Shown one piece after another: positions 1 to 10,071 of a DNA stretch of 64,000 nucleotides. The number at the start of each line of letters is the position of its first letter. Position 1 is the stretch's first letter. A program made the position numbers and the translations under genes. The notes under the pieces are model-generated. The model had not been told where the DNA came from. It worked only from the letters and a program-made list of their open reading frames with translations, and made no database searches. Origin of the DNA: Canna indica (Eukaryota; Streptophyta; Magnoliopsida; Zingiberales; Cannaceae); contig CP136893.1 in NCBI GenBank assembly GCA_034359265.1, positions 28,838,001 to 28,902,000 of the forward strand, in the 5' to 3' direction.

Positions 1-465
1 TCAAGCAATTTGCCAAATTCGGATAATAAAAATCATTTTGACAAAATAAAAATTTAAAGCCCATTATATATTATATCATATTGAACCCAATTAAGTGGCC
101 ACTTTATGCGGATCGCAGAAAGTCCACAATATCTTTGTGTGATTATAAACACTTTCAATGTAACGGATGAAGCGTCATCTCTCAGTCATTTTCACTATTA
201 TCCACGTATGAATTCTGAACATATATTCAAATAGATTCAATAGATTTCTTGAATATAATTATAGTCGCATGCAAACTATGTATTAAGGTCTCGAGCTGAT
301 CCTTGAGGCTTAATTTAACAACTATTGCATATATAAATGCATCGTGTATGTTAACGTCCCTTCAAAGCGAAATAAACTTATAATTAAATCAGAAACATAT
401 ATATGCTGGATAACATCTCAAAGACTCAAACTCTTCGTCCATCAATTGTGAATGCCGCCAGCTCA
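1..465. other. Glucanase 3' flank
   Basis: No gene or RNA is seen. This AT-rich stretch lies downstream of the stop codon of the minus-strand glucanase and should hold its 3' untranslated region. No clear AATAAA signal was seen on the minus strand, so the transcript end is not assigned. Confidence 0.4.
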
Positions 466-2947
466 TCACTGAAACTTGCAGCTTCCATGACCTGCCACGA
501 CAAACCAATCAAGCATCACTGCCGAATCAAGCCGTAATTTCCTAAACCGACTCCGACCAGCCCATTGGACCGGAAAATTGAACCGGTGGATGGTAACACG
601 TGTACAAAGTGGAAAAGGGTGCTTACTGGGGTCGACTGCGGTGAGGACGCCGGTGCGGGCGAAGTCGCAGTTGAAATCGTGGCGGCCGGCGGCCTGGTAG
701 TAGGCGTTCATGATGTAGGAGGCGTGGGCCAGCAGCGTGCTCGGATAGAAGCAGGCGCCGCCATCCTGAATCGCCCGGCAGTCCGCCCCGCCGGTGCCGC
801 ACGCGTAGTCAATGTTGGCCTGCAGCGCCGCCGCGCTCGCGTCCGCCCTCGCCACGCACCACTTCCTCCCCGGCGCCGGCGGCTGCGAATTAAAGAGCAA
901 GAATCATTCCCAAATTAATGCTTTTGTTCTTGGAATGAAAAAAAGTCACACGGCAAAGGTTGAGTTCTCAAGCAAAGCAATTAATGCTTCTCTGAAGCAG
1001 ACGGCCCCTCCTTTGTGGGGGCCCATAGTTGGACACCAAGGCAAGTATAAGAACAACTAAAGAAGAACAATGATGGCCGATCATAGCAAACACGGCAAGG
1101 AATCGTCCTGCCTATCAAAGTGTACATAGCTGCAGCAGACCAGCAGTCAGCGGCAGCGACAGAGCACAAGCATTGAGAAATGAGAAGCATAGAAAAACTC
1201 GATAATTAAAGTGATTAAGATCGAAAGATTTGAGTATTTAATTAGAGAGATTAAGTTTGAACGCGCTGCAGACAAAAAGAAAGAAGCAAAAGCAGCGACA
1301 GATTAAAATGACAAGCTCTTTACGTAACTCTCCCAAGAACTAGAAACGACGAAAACGAGCCGCCCACGGAAGTGGCCAGCGATAACCACGACACGTCGAC
1401 GCGGTTTGCCGACCCCATTCTCCCAACCTTGCATAAATTGAATAGATTGTTGTGCCCTTTTCTGATCGGTTTGGGTTTTACATGAACGCGGAAAGTTGAC
1501 ATATAGATTAAGGAACTGAATCTGGATGATTTTCTTGTATTAATTAATGCATCATATGAGAGCGAAGCTAATGCAATGTGTGTATCAGACTTTTGAAATC
1601 TAATTCATACAACTAGATATATTTTACTATTTTAGTGACGAGAACTAGAAGCAGAAATCGAAAAAAAAAAATACCATTTCTAAAGTTTGAATCTAGAATA
1701 TGATCATTATAATAGATATATTTCCTGCAGGGATTATTAAATAATTTGCTTACAAAAAATTGGCGCCAAATAATGCAATGACAGCATCGTAAATAATCAA
1801 AAAGTAAAGCCCTGAAACACAAAGGAAAAAAGGAAGAAGGGGATCTCACCTGGCCGCCGCCGCCGCGCATGAGGCCGACGTCGTAGGCCGGTGAAAGGTC
1901 TGCGTTGAAGAGGCCGAAGTACCGTTCCGCCGTCGGGCCGGGTTTGAGGTTTTCGTTGAAGAGAGCGAACACGTAGGTCTCGAACTTCCGTCCCGGCATC
2001 ATCGGCGTACCCCTGCCCGAGTTCACAAGCCGTATCAGGTTACCGTTGAAGGAGAGGGCATCCTCCACGCTGACCCCGAGCTGCCCCGGATCTCCCGCCG
2101 ACGGCCACCCCGTCTCCCCGACGGCGATCTCCACGTCGCCGTAGCCCAGCCGCCGCATCGCCGCGTGGACGGCGTCCAGCTGCGCCACGAACATGTTGGT
2201 GTAGTTCACCCCCGTGGCGGGGTCGAATACCCCCGAGTTGGGCCGGAAGAGGGCGTAGTTGAGGGTGCGCGCGCTGTAGCCGAAGTAGGGGTAGGGGTTC
2301 ACCAGGAAGGGGGTGCGCGTCCGGCGATGGAAGTCGAGCATCGGGGCGAAGACGGCGCGATCATAGCCGCGGCGGAAGCGGGCGACGGAGGGCGGCTCGG
2401 AGGTGGAGAGGATCCCGAGGGAGTGCGGCGTGGAGACTCGGATGTGGGGAAACCCGGCGGCGACGAGGGCCGCGGAGAGGGAGCGCATGGCCGGGACGAG
2501 GTGAGCGATGAGGTTGCGATCGGCGGTGGCGAGGATCTCGTTGCCGACGGCGACGAGGGATATGTTGGTGTCAGGGTAGAACGGGGCGACATGGGCGGCA
2601 ACCCAGGCGACCGCACCGGGGGAGGGGCGGGAGGGGGAGCGTGAGGCGAGGGAGGGGATGTCCCCATTGGGGACGGTGATCATGACCGAGATGCCGGTAC
2701 CGGCGAAGGCGCGGATCATGTCGGGGTTGGCGTCGAACAGCTTGACGCGGTCGATGAAGGTCCGCTCCTTGAGGAAGGCAGCAACCTGCGCCGGAGGGGG
2801 CAAATTGTCTGCGTTAGCGCCGTAGTTGACGCCAATGGAGAGCGCGGCGGCGGGCGTGATGGAGGAGAAGGAAACGAGTTGGAGAACAAGGACGAGGGCT
2901 GGGAGGAGCTTCGCTAGAGCGGTGTGAAGGCCTCCAGAAGCGGCCAT
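466..2947 (-). CDS. Glucan endo-1,3-beta-glucosidase, GH17 with C-terminal X8/CBM43 domain (3 exons)
   Basis: Predicted secreted or wall enzyme that hydrolyses 1,3-beta-D-glucan (callose). Exons on the minus strand are 2947-1850, 882-627 and 491-466. Introns are 1849-883 (967 bp) and 626-492 (135 bp), all GT-AG, and the frame is kept throughout, giving 459 aa. A hydrophobic signal peptide spans about residues 10-36, with mature GH17 starting near SIGVNYG. The acid/base Glu lies in VAVGNEI (about E137) and the nucleophile in VGETGWPSAG (about E278). The X8 domain (about 373-459) has six Cys (375, 394, 401, 410, 438, 456) and the usual DPS-GSCKF ending, which is completed only by the 26-bp last exon. 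No hydrophobic C-terminal tail follows, so a GPI anchor is unlikely. Exon 1 is very GC-rich. X8 binds 1,3-glucan in characterised relatives. The family call is firm; the paralogue is not assigned. Confidence 0.93.
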
Positions 2948-4068
2948 TGTTGAGGCAAGAGCGTGTGCTCGACGAGGCGAGGGTGGGGATTGGGAAGAAG
3001 AAGATGAAGAGTCGAAGAGAGCAGCAGAGGATTTAGTAGAAAACTTTGGATTCGTGGTATGGCTGCCTGCTGTCTGTGGTTGTCACGTGGCGGTAACTTC
3101 GATGAAGGAGCAGGACGTGGAGCCTGGCGATTCGTGAACGACACAGTCATCGCCGAGTAAACGATGGATGGCGAGATGGGCCATTCAAGAAGGCACCAGG
3201 GCGGTAAGGCGCAATTCTTGGGCGTTACAAGCTCAATTAAGACTTCACAGTCATCTATTGTGTGCTTCGACATCTTTGAGTGACCTGATGAGATTTTTGG
3301 ATGGGGATGAATAAGATAGAAGAATACCAACGTTTCTTCCACAGCACATGCTGCTTGAGCCGTGCCGTCGTATTAGTTACCGAGGGTTAAGGCGCATTTA
3401 TTTGCAAAAATTTAAAAATAATTTTTATTTCGTAAAAATTAAAATAAATTTTTGAGTTTTGAATTTTTAATTTTGATTTTGATATTTGACGAAAACGTAT
3501 TTATTTGACATGTCATATTTTCATATTTCGCGAAACGAAAACAACGAAAAATTATTTATTGTGTGTTATTTTCAGTGATTATTTTCGGGACGAAAACTGA
3601 AACTTGCGTTTGTTTGTCAAATATAATATTTATTTTTAATTTTTTACTCAAATTTAAAAAATATTAATTAATTAATTTAATTTGTTAATTCGTAAATAAA
3701 TATTATTATTAATAATATTTTATTAGTTAATAGATATATAATTATATATAATTATTTTTTTAATTAAAAATTATTATATTAAAAATGGAACAGATTATTT
3801 AAAAAAAATTATTTTATAATTATTATTTATAAATGGAGCCATTTTGGTACTTCCGATCTGTGTGTATGAAGAAGTATTATTCTCTCTTCTCAAACAATGT
3901 CATCTCTAGTTGCATAAAAATAGATGTAAACTTGGACGCTGATGGGCATGCACGAGCAAGCACTGGCCTTGGATTCAGTACTCTTGTATTATGATTTAAG
4001 AAACCGAACTAAATGTATGTCCTTTCATATAGGATTTTTCATGATGAAGAAGACGATAACAATTGTCG

Positions 4069-4208
4069 TTCTCTCTCTCTCTCTAGGACATTGAAGTGGT
4101 GATGCTCTCTCTCTCCCTCTCTAGGACATTGAAGCGGTGATGCTCTATCTCTCTCTCTAGGACATTGAAGCGGTGATACTCTCTCTCTCTCATATTGACA
4201 TGGTGACG
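4069..4208 (+). repeat. Minisatellite with CT-rich linker
   Basis: Three to four imperfect units, each a run of CT dinucleotides followed by TAGGACATTGAAGCGGTGAT. The last unit is diverged (CATATTGACATGGTGA). Likely slippage or unequal-exchange expansion; no function is implied. Confidence 0.85.
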
Positions 4209-4978
4209 CAATTATTATATTCCAATAAGATACAAATTAAACTAGCAAAATATGCTCTTCTGTTTCAAAAACAAGCCGATCGAACTGAATGATGTAGAAG
4301 AATCAAGTTAGATTAATTGGGTCTTGTACAATTATTTATTGAGGCTCATGTATATAATAAAAGCAAAAGACTAGCTGAGGTGAACATTTTGTACATCAAT
4401 CAATTTATCATTTTATTGATTGTGATGTTTGTGTCATGCATGGAATTTGACCTCAAATAAATGATTCGAAATAAGATCAAATTGCAAATCAATTGTAAGA
4501 TAACGACGCAAGCATGCATCCTCACTTAATAAAGAACCGAAATGAATAAATAATCTTTGATTAATTGAATAAGACAAAGTTTAGTTTAATTATATTAGGT
4601 AATGATGTTTTATCAACTTAAACTACCGATTCACATCCAATATGAAGCTCACTTTACAATTGTCATGCTCTACTCATCCCGGACTATATCACAATAGTAA
4701 AACTAATGAAAAATAATTAACATAATGAAGAAATTTCTATCCTCACTTATGATGAAGTAAGATATATAAAATAGTCTTTAAATTACATGATAAGGTAGCC
4801 TGCTTCAGCCAATGTAGCAATCAATTTGCAGCAACAAACACCAAAGAATCACCACCAGCAATAAAACATACTCAACAGAACCAACGCTATATTTGCAAAC
4901 TCAAAATCATCATCATCCTCTTAATTGCTAAATGATGGATGTGATGAATTTGATGGATGACTCATTTTGAAATTTTAA

Positions 4979-5145
4979 ATAGTGTCAAGTACTGAATTCA
5001 AAAAAATAGTGCAAGCACTGAATTAAAAAAAATAGTGCAAGTTCTAAATTAAAAAAAATAGTGCACGTACTAAATTCAAAAAAAATAGTGCAAGTACTGA
5101 AATATAAGCTAACAATGCAAGTACTGAAATATAAGCTGAAAAAAA
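4979..5145 (+). repeat. Tandem repeat, about 28 bp unit
   Basis: Five or more imperfect copies of a unit with core AATAGTGCAAGTACTGAATT followed by a short A-run. The last copies read AATGCAAGTACTGAAATATAAGCT. It ends just before the SIRE-type LTR that starts at 5170. Confidence 0.85.
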
Positions 5146-5169
5146 ATAGCAATTACCCGAACAATGCAT

Positions 5170-6442
5170 GTTGTATAAAATGGCACAATAGAGGGGGTGA
5201 ATAGTATGTTATATATCTAATTCTATTTGCCTATTTCGATTTTAGACGTTTTTTGAATTATTTAGGCAAATCATAATTTCTCGATAATGATGTAGAAGCA
5301 AGAATAAGCCAATCAAGCACAGACAAAATTTAACAATGCTAATACTGAGATTTATAGTGGTTCGGCCCCAATGCCTACTCCACTACCTAAGCACACCGCT
5401 TAAGATTTCCAAACTAAATTTTACTAGATTAATTAGTTTCCCTTACACAGAGGACTTTTGACTCGAAGAGTCTCACTCTCAACCTAAGACACTTCCACAC
5501 CCGGAAGTCTCCGCCTTATTATCGAGAGCACTCTTCCACCTCAACCCTAAGGGACAACTAGAACTAACCGAGTAAACTACGTTTACACAAGTGACTTTAC
5601 ACACCACTTAAATCCAAGACCTAACACTAGGTCTTTCTACAATTCAAATACAATGAGTTGAAGAACAAATTAAAACAAAAATTATTACAAGAAGAGGAAT
5701 AACAGCTTATCACACTTAAACACCTCTTCTTTCCACGCCTAATCGACTTGTTGAACCCTTTGAAGGAGAGCTCTCTTGAAAGCAAGGGATTAAGCGTTAG
5801 GCTGATGAATGTTGACCGACTGATCGACCGCCCAGCTCTCTGTGAATATTACGCGCCATTCAGTTGATCGACGGGTCGTTCGACTATCGCGAGATTGGCA
5901 ATTCTGAATTCGATCGATCAATCGGTCGACCGAATCAGTGATGCCAAAATCGTGTGACTCGCGATTTGTCATCCGGTCGACCGATTGGTCGACCAATGAG
6001 CATTCTGTCATATTTTGGCCAGCCCTTTTGCGAGTTGTTCACCAATTTCAGTCGATCGAATGGGTACTGCCCTTTTTGCGCATCATTCAGTCGACCGACT
6101 GGTCGACCGAATAGGCTGCTGCCACTACTTAACACCATTCGGTTAACCGTTCGGTTGACCGAACCAGAGATGGAATATTTTATCTTGACTTTCTCATTTC
6201 GTGCTTGGTTTTTCGGCTTCGTTCTTCAGCTTACTTTATCTTTACAGGATTCTCCATGCTATCCAAAACATTTTTGATGCACACATTAATCTATTTTGGA
6301 GATTGATCGAGAGATGTAAGGCTTGATGTATCTTTCACATATCCTGCAATTTTCATACTTCAAGCACTTGTTAAATAGGTTTGTTATCATCAAAATAATC
6401 ATGAGGAGAATAAAGCACGAAGGAGGAACCCTTCAGCTAACA
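5170..6442 (-). repeat. SIRE-type copia LTR (3' LTR, minus orientation)
   Basis: Read on the minus strand the LTR runs from TGTTAGCTGAAGG (6442) to ...ACA (5170). The plus strand shows conserved marks shared with the copies at 22242, 23872, 32130 and 36566: GAGGGGGTGAATAGT near one end, TTTATAGTGGTTCGGCCCC in the middle, and a purine tract just outside the other end. A block of GTCGAC-rich quasi-palindromes lies at about 5815-6165, in the U3 part. The purine tract on its right makes this the 3' LTR of an element whose body extends right. The matching 5' LTR is not in the window. Confidence 0.8.
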
Positions 6443-6457
6443 ATCTCCCCCTTTTTG
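6443..6457 (-). other. Polypurine tract of the SIRE-type element
   Basis: On the minus strand, AAAAAGGGGGAGAT sits immediately 5' of the LTR start TGTTAGC. This is the position of the plus-strand primer in LTR retrotransposons. The same tract adjoins the LTR that ends at 33341. Confidence 0.75.
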
Positions 6458-6877
6458 ATGATGACAAACCATTGACGATAAATATCAATATGAAGTAATG
6501 TATCCGATAATTATTATGAAGCATGACTTGTTAAATGGATACATGGGAGCATCAACGAAATGAAGTAGTGTATTCAATTAGAGCTCCCCCTATCTATATG
6601 CATATATTTTCCAATTCTCCCCCTATCTATATGCATGGTACTTGAAATGCAGTATTCATTTTGTGCTCCCCCTATCGATATGCATATATTTTCTAATTCT
6701 CCCCCTTTTGTCATTCATCAAATAAAATAAAAAAAATCAAACATAGCAAGCATACATAAAAAGAAAAAATAACACTTACAATACTAATCATCACTTAACA
6801 TAGTCAACCAAATACATATAAAGTTGAGTCTGAAATACATGTTCATAAGATGAATAACATCATTACATCAAAGAGGA

Positions 6878-8083
6878 CTAGTCGTCCTCGGGTGGTGGAG
6901 GAGGTGGTAGATGTGACTGATAATATTGCCACATTTCATCCACTCTCCCATACATTTCATCAACTTGACGACCATACTCATCTATTTGCCGTCCATACTG
7001 GTCCACACGTTGACCATACTTGTCTATGCGCCGACCATGGTCACCAATCATGATACCATACTCGTCCATCTGACGCCCGTAGTTGCCAATCTAACGTTCG
7101 TACTCGTCTATGCATTCTAATGTGCTTTTGTTCCATTCCATCTAAGTGATGTGAAACTGAGAAAAGCGATCCTCCAGATCACTTAGACGCGTAAGGGAAG
7201 TGCCAGATGATGAACCTCCACCAGCTTCGTCTTCCTCCATCTCAGTGTCATGCTCAGGCTGTTCCATAGGTTCTCCTCGCGTTCTTTTGCCGCGCTGATT
7301 TTCAAGGATCTTCATTCGGCTGAGGGAGGATGAATCTATGGCTATGGGAATTGGCTCTATTTCAAATCTAGACCTATTTACCCCAGCTTCATATATGAAG
7401 TGAGAGATCACCGAGGCATATGGTAAGGCTTGTTTTTTCGTGGCATGAACTTCAGCTATGTGCCTAAGGATAAGATCAGGAACATCTATAGGATTGCGAG
7501 ACATGGCAAAGAACAATACTCTAGAGCTCATAGTGGTGACCTCATCATAATGACCTGCTATAGCAAGGATATTATATGAAATGATGAGATGCATGATCCT
7601 AACAGTGGTTGACAGTTTGATGCTTTGGATAGGGATCATGCCCTGATAACCCTCAGGACAAATAGTTGACACAACTTCATGAGGAGGAAAATCCTCATGA
7701 AAATGGTGTATGGACATCTTATAAATTGATCTTCCTACTAGAGGAAATCCAAATTCATCTCTAATGTGAGATTTGGTGATTATTATGGATTTTCCTAGGA
7801 TTTCAGACCGAAAAACTAAGTCATCACCATACCTTGCCTTTTCTATCACCAGGTTGGAGAAGAAGACTTTTATCAGGATGAGGCATACAGGTACTTGCTT
7901 TTCTAAAAACTCTACCCATCCCATGCTAACAAGTTTGCCTCTAATATCAAATTATTCTAAATCATCTAGATTGACTGGACGTGTCTGTAGGATGACTCTA
8001 TCTACAAACTTAACATCTTTTTTCTTGCCTAAAGAGGTCAATAGGTTATCGGGTAAGGTTGGGAGTTTAGTCTTGGGTGCCAT
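6878..8083 (-). pseudogene. Env-position ORF of a SIRE-like element; 'putative plant transposon protein' type
   Basis: One reading frame of 402 codons runs from ATG at 8083 to TAG at 6880, interrupted by three stops (near 7960, at 7144 and near 7094). Nothing but those stops breaks the frame. The N-terminal half has the pattern seen in plant retroelement proteins annotated as Transposase_32/putative plant transposon protein (FFSNL, a G-rich strand, then I-x4-FGFPLVG). The middle is acidic and Ser/Gly-rich. The C-terminus is a regular repeat of about 7-10 residues built on DEYGRQ/DKYGQR/DQYGRQ, probably coiled coil, ending in a Pro run and EDD. It lies between the presumed pol and the 3' LTR, where SIRE elements carry an env-like gene. 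Function unknown; no membrane segment is obvious. Confidence 0.6.
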
Positions 8084-8553
8084 TCTGCAAGATAATTTTG
8101 AGGATGATGTAGATTATTAATTTTGGATGAGAGATGCATGCTTTTAACGCAAATAAAAGAAGGCAATTTTTTTATAAAGATTGACATAGATTCATGAAAG
8201 AACAAAAAGATTTTCTCATTAAATTTCAAGATAAAGAATAAACATAAAAAAAATTAAAAACAATAAGATTAAACAAAATGATCCATAAATGAAAAGATCA
8301 TACAAAAAAATTGTTTTGGCTAGTAAAGAATAGGAAACATTTTTCTTTTTGACCAAAACAAAATTCTTTTAAGAAGGCCAAAGTTAAAGTTGAGAAAAAA
8401 ACTCATGAAAGAAAACAAGAAAGTTCTTGACTAACAATTTTTGACCACAACAAAATTCTTTTAAAAAGTAAATGTTGAATCATTTGAAGAAGACATGGGA
8501 TATTGATTTTTGTTAAGAAGAAAAAACTCGTTTTCTTTTTTAGTAAAAATAAA
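8084..8553. other. A-rich leftover of SIRE-like internal region
   Basis: AT-rich sequence upstream (minus sense) of the env-position ORF. No pol coding is recognisable. It is cut at 8554, where gypsy LTR sequence begins abruptly, so gag-pol and the 5' LTR of this copia element are missing. Confidence 0.5.
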
Positions 8554-8867
8554 GTTGGGTGGGACTAGCTATCCCTATCCCAGTCGGTGTCCGAAGACTA
8601 GTAGATCATCCTAGTAGACGGCTCGGAGTTTGCTTTGATTCACTTTTGTTCTATGTGGCCCAAACGGCCAGTATGTTACTATCTGTATGTGCTAGGGTTG
8701 GTTATAGCCGAATCACTAGACCATGAGTAGGCCCTAGGGGCCGGGTGCCATGTGGCGTAGTTAGGCTGTTATGGCTGCCTACATGAATGTATGGCCTATA
8801 CAGGATGACTCCTGGGGTCGGCTGTCATAACAGAAGCAACTTATATCCCTAACTTTATATTTTGCCG

Positions 8868-8904
<37 letters not shown>

Positions 8905-9347
8905 TATTGGGAAATTATGTGGTGGTTTGAAAGAATCGCTCACTGAGTCTCATGTGGACAGTTTATTTCCTTGTTTTGCAGAGCCCGATCAGTGAGATGA
9001 GGCTTGGAATCATGGTGAAGCTGGAGGGCAAACGGTGGCGTAGATCTCGTAGCAGCGTCCACTAGTCATAATCTAGAGGTCTAGGGCAGTTGTTTCTTTT
9101 AATACATTGAGATTGTCTATTCGAAAATATGTACTTGCTTTCAAACTTGAGTTATTTCCTATGGTGATTGATGTTTCAGAACTTTTCATGTTTTAAAGCA
9201 AAATTGTGAACCTTCTTTAAAGATTTGAATAAAGCTACATCGTTGTTTTCATTATGTGTTTCAGTTTTTGTTAGTCAGTGTATGTAGTAGGCTCAAGGTA
9301 GGACATAAACCCTGGCCGGTCACACGACCCTAAGTTGGGGTGTGACA
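8554..9347 (+). repeat. Truncated gypsy LTR (same family as 10072-19129)
   Basis: The sequence follows the last third of the complete gypsy LTRs (compare from about 11828 and 18367). Shared stretches include CGGTGTCCGAAGACTAGT, the CACTGAGTC block and the terminal GGGTGTGACA. The left part of the LTR is missing. The right end, TGTGACA at 9347, abuts LINE ORF1 in frame, followed by CAGAG, a possible 5-bp target copy with no partner left. Confidence 0.85.
8869..8901 (+). repeat. (TA)n microsatellite
   Basis: About 16 TA units inside the truncated gypsy LTR. A shorter TA tract lies at a different point in the complete LTRs, so this is local slippage. Confidence 0.9.
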
Positions 9348-10066
9348 CAGAGTGTTAGAAGAAGAATCCTGAGACTTAGAATATTGATCTTTGTTTAATG
9401 GAACTAAGTCTTGGATAGAAGGCATGAGAGCCTGATGTTGTCTAGATTTCCTGGAAGAGGAGGGAAGATCGTGCCTATTTAAAGCTAAGGGAGGTTTTTT
9501 TGGCTTAGGGGGTTTCTTAAAAGAGGATTTGGATTTAGAGCAAACCCTAGTGGCTGAAAGGTGAGGAGCAGCTTTAAAAACCGAATCTAGTTCCATGGCT
9601 AATTGATCCATACACCTAGAGGGAGGGTGATTTGATGGGGAAGAGTTAAGAGAACTAGGGGGTTCTTGGGGATTCTCATTAGGGGGTTTATTTAGATCTT
9701 GGATGGGAAGGGATAATTCCATATTAGAGGAGAGGGAATTATCCACTTCCGAATCTTGGTTTTCAGAAAGGTCATCAAAGTCAAAATCCTTGGAGGAATC
9801 AGGGTAAGAGTGACTGTGATAAGTATAACTCTTTTTAACATGTTTATCAGACATAGATTGAGTAATAGGATTTGGATGAGACTTTTTAGGGATAGAGTAT
9901 AAGTCTCTTTTAATGAGTTCGGTAAGGGATTGGGTTCTAGGAGTGGCCTTGGAATTTTCGATACTGGAAGAGTGGGGATGGGTAGAAGGTAGTGAGTCAT
10001 TGTTTCTAATGGACATGTTTGTTTTCCTAGGTTTTCTTTTTTGAACTAAAACCCAAGGACCACAAA
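9348..10066 (-). pseudogene. LINE ORF1, 3' part (separated by gypsy insertion)
   Basis: Minus-strand open frame of 719 bp that continues the DUF4283 protein encoded at 20357-19130. If the gypsy element and one copy of its CATCC target are ignored, the frame runs through without a stop and enters a GPW-V motif followed by a basic KRKPRK stretch. That is the usual layout after the zinc knuckle in plant L1 ORF1 proteins. The rest is Ser/Pro-rich with basic patches (KKPPKPKKP). It is cut again exactly at 9348 by another gypsy LTR, so the C-terminus and ORF2 (endonuclease and reverse transcriptase) are absent. A separate ATG at about 10014 is internal, not a gene start. Confidence 0.8.
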
Positions 10067-10071
10067 CATCC

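Larger units (their letters stand above)
2948..5169. other. Intergenic spacer upstream of the glucanase
   Basis: Contains the presumed promoter and 5' leader of the minus-strand glucanase (about 2948-3400). Then comes very AT-rich DNA without a supportable ORF (3400-4060), two short tandem-repeat tracts annotated separately, and AT-rich unique-looking sequence. No TATA box could be assigned with confidence. Confidence 0.5.

Noticed and set aside
565..918. Long plus-strand ORF over the glucanase X8 exon
   Set aside because: Antisense shadow of a GC-rich exon; the minus-strand reading has the X8 cysteine pattern and splice sites.
1613..1849. Extension of the glucanase frame past residue 366
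   Set aside because: Begins with GTGAGA at a perfect donor site and encodes low-complexity residues; it is intron 1.
2165..2667. GC-rich ORFs on both strands inside the GH17 exon
   Set aside because: Overlap the well-supported GH17 frame; Gly- or Pro/Ser-rich artefacts of GC bias.
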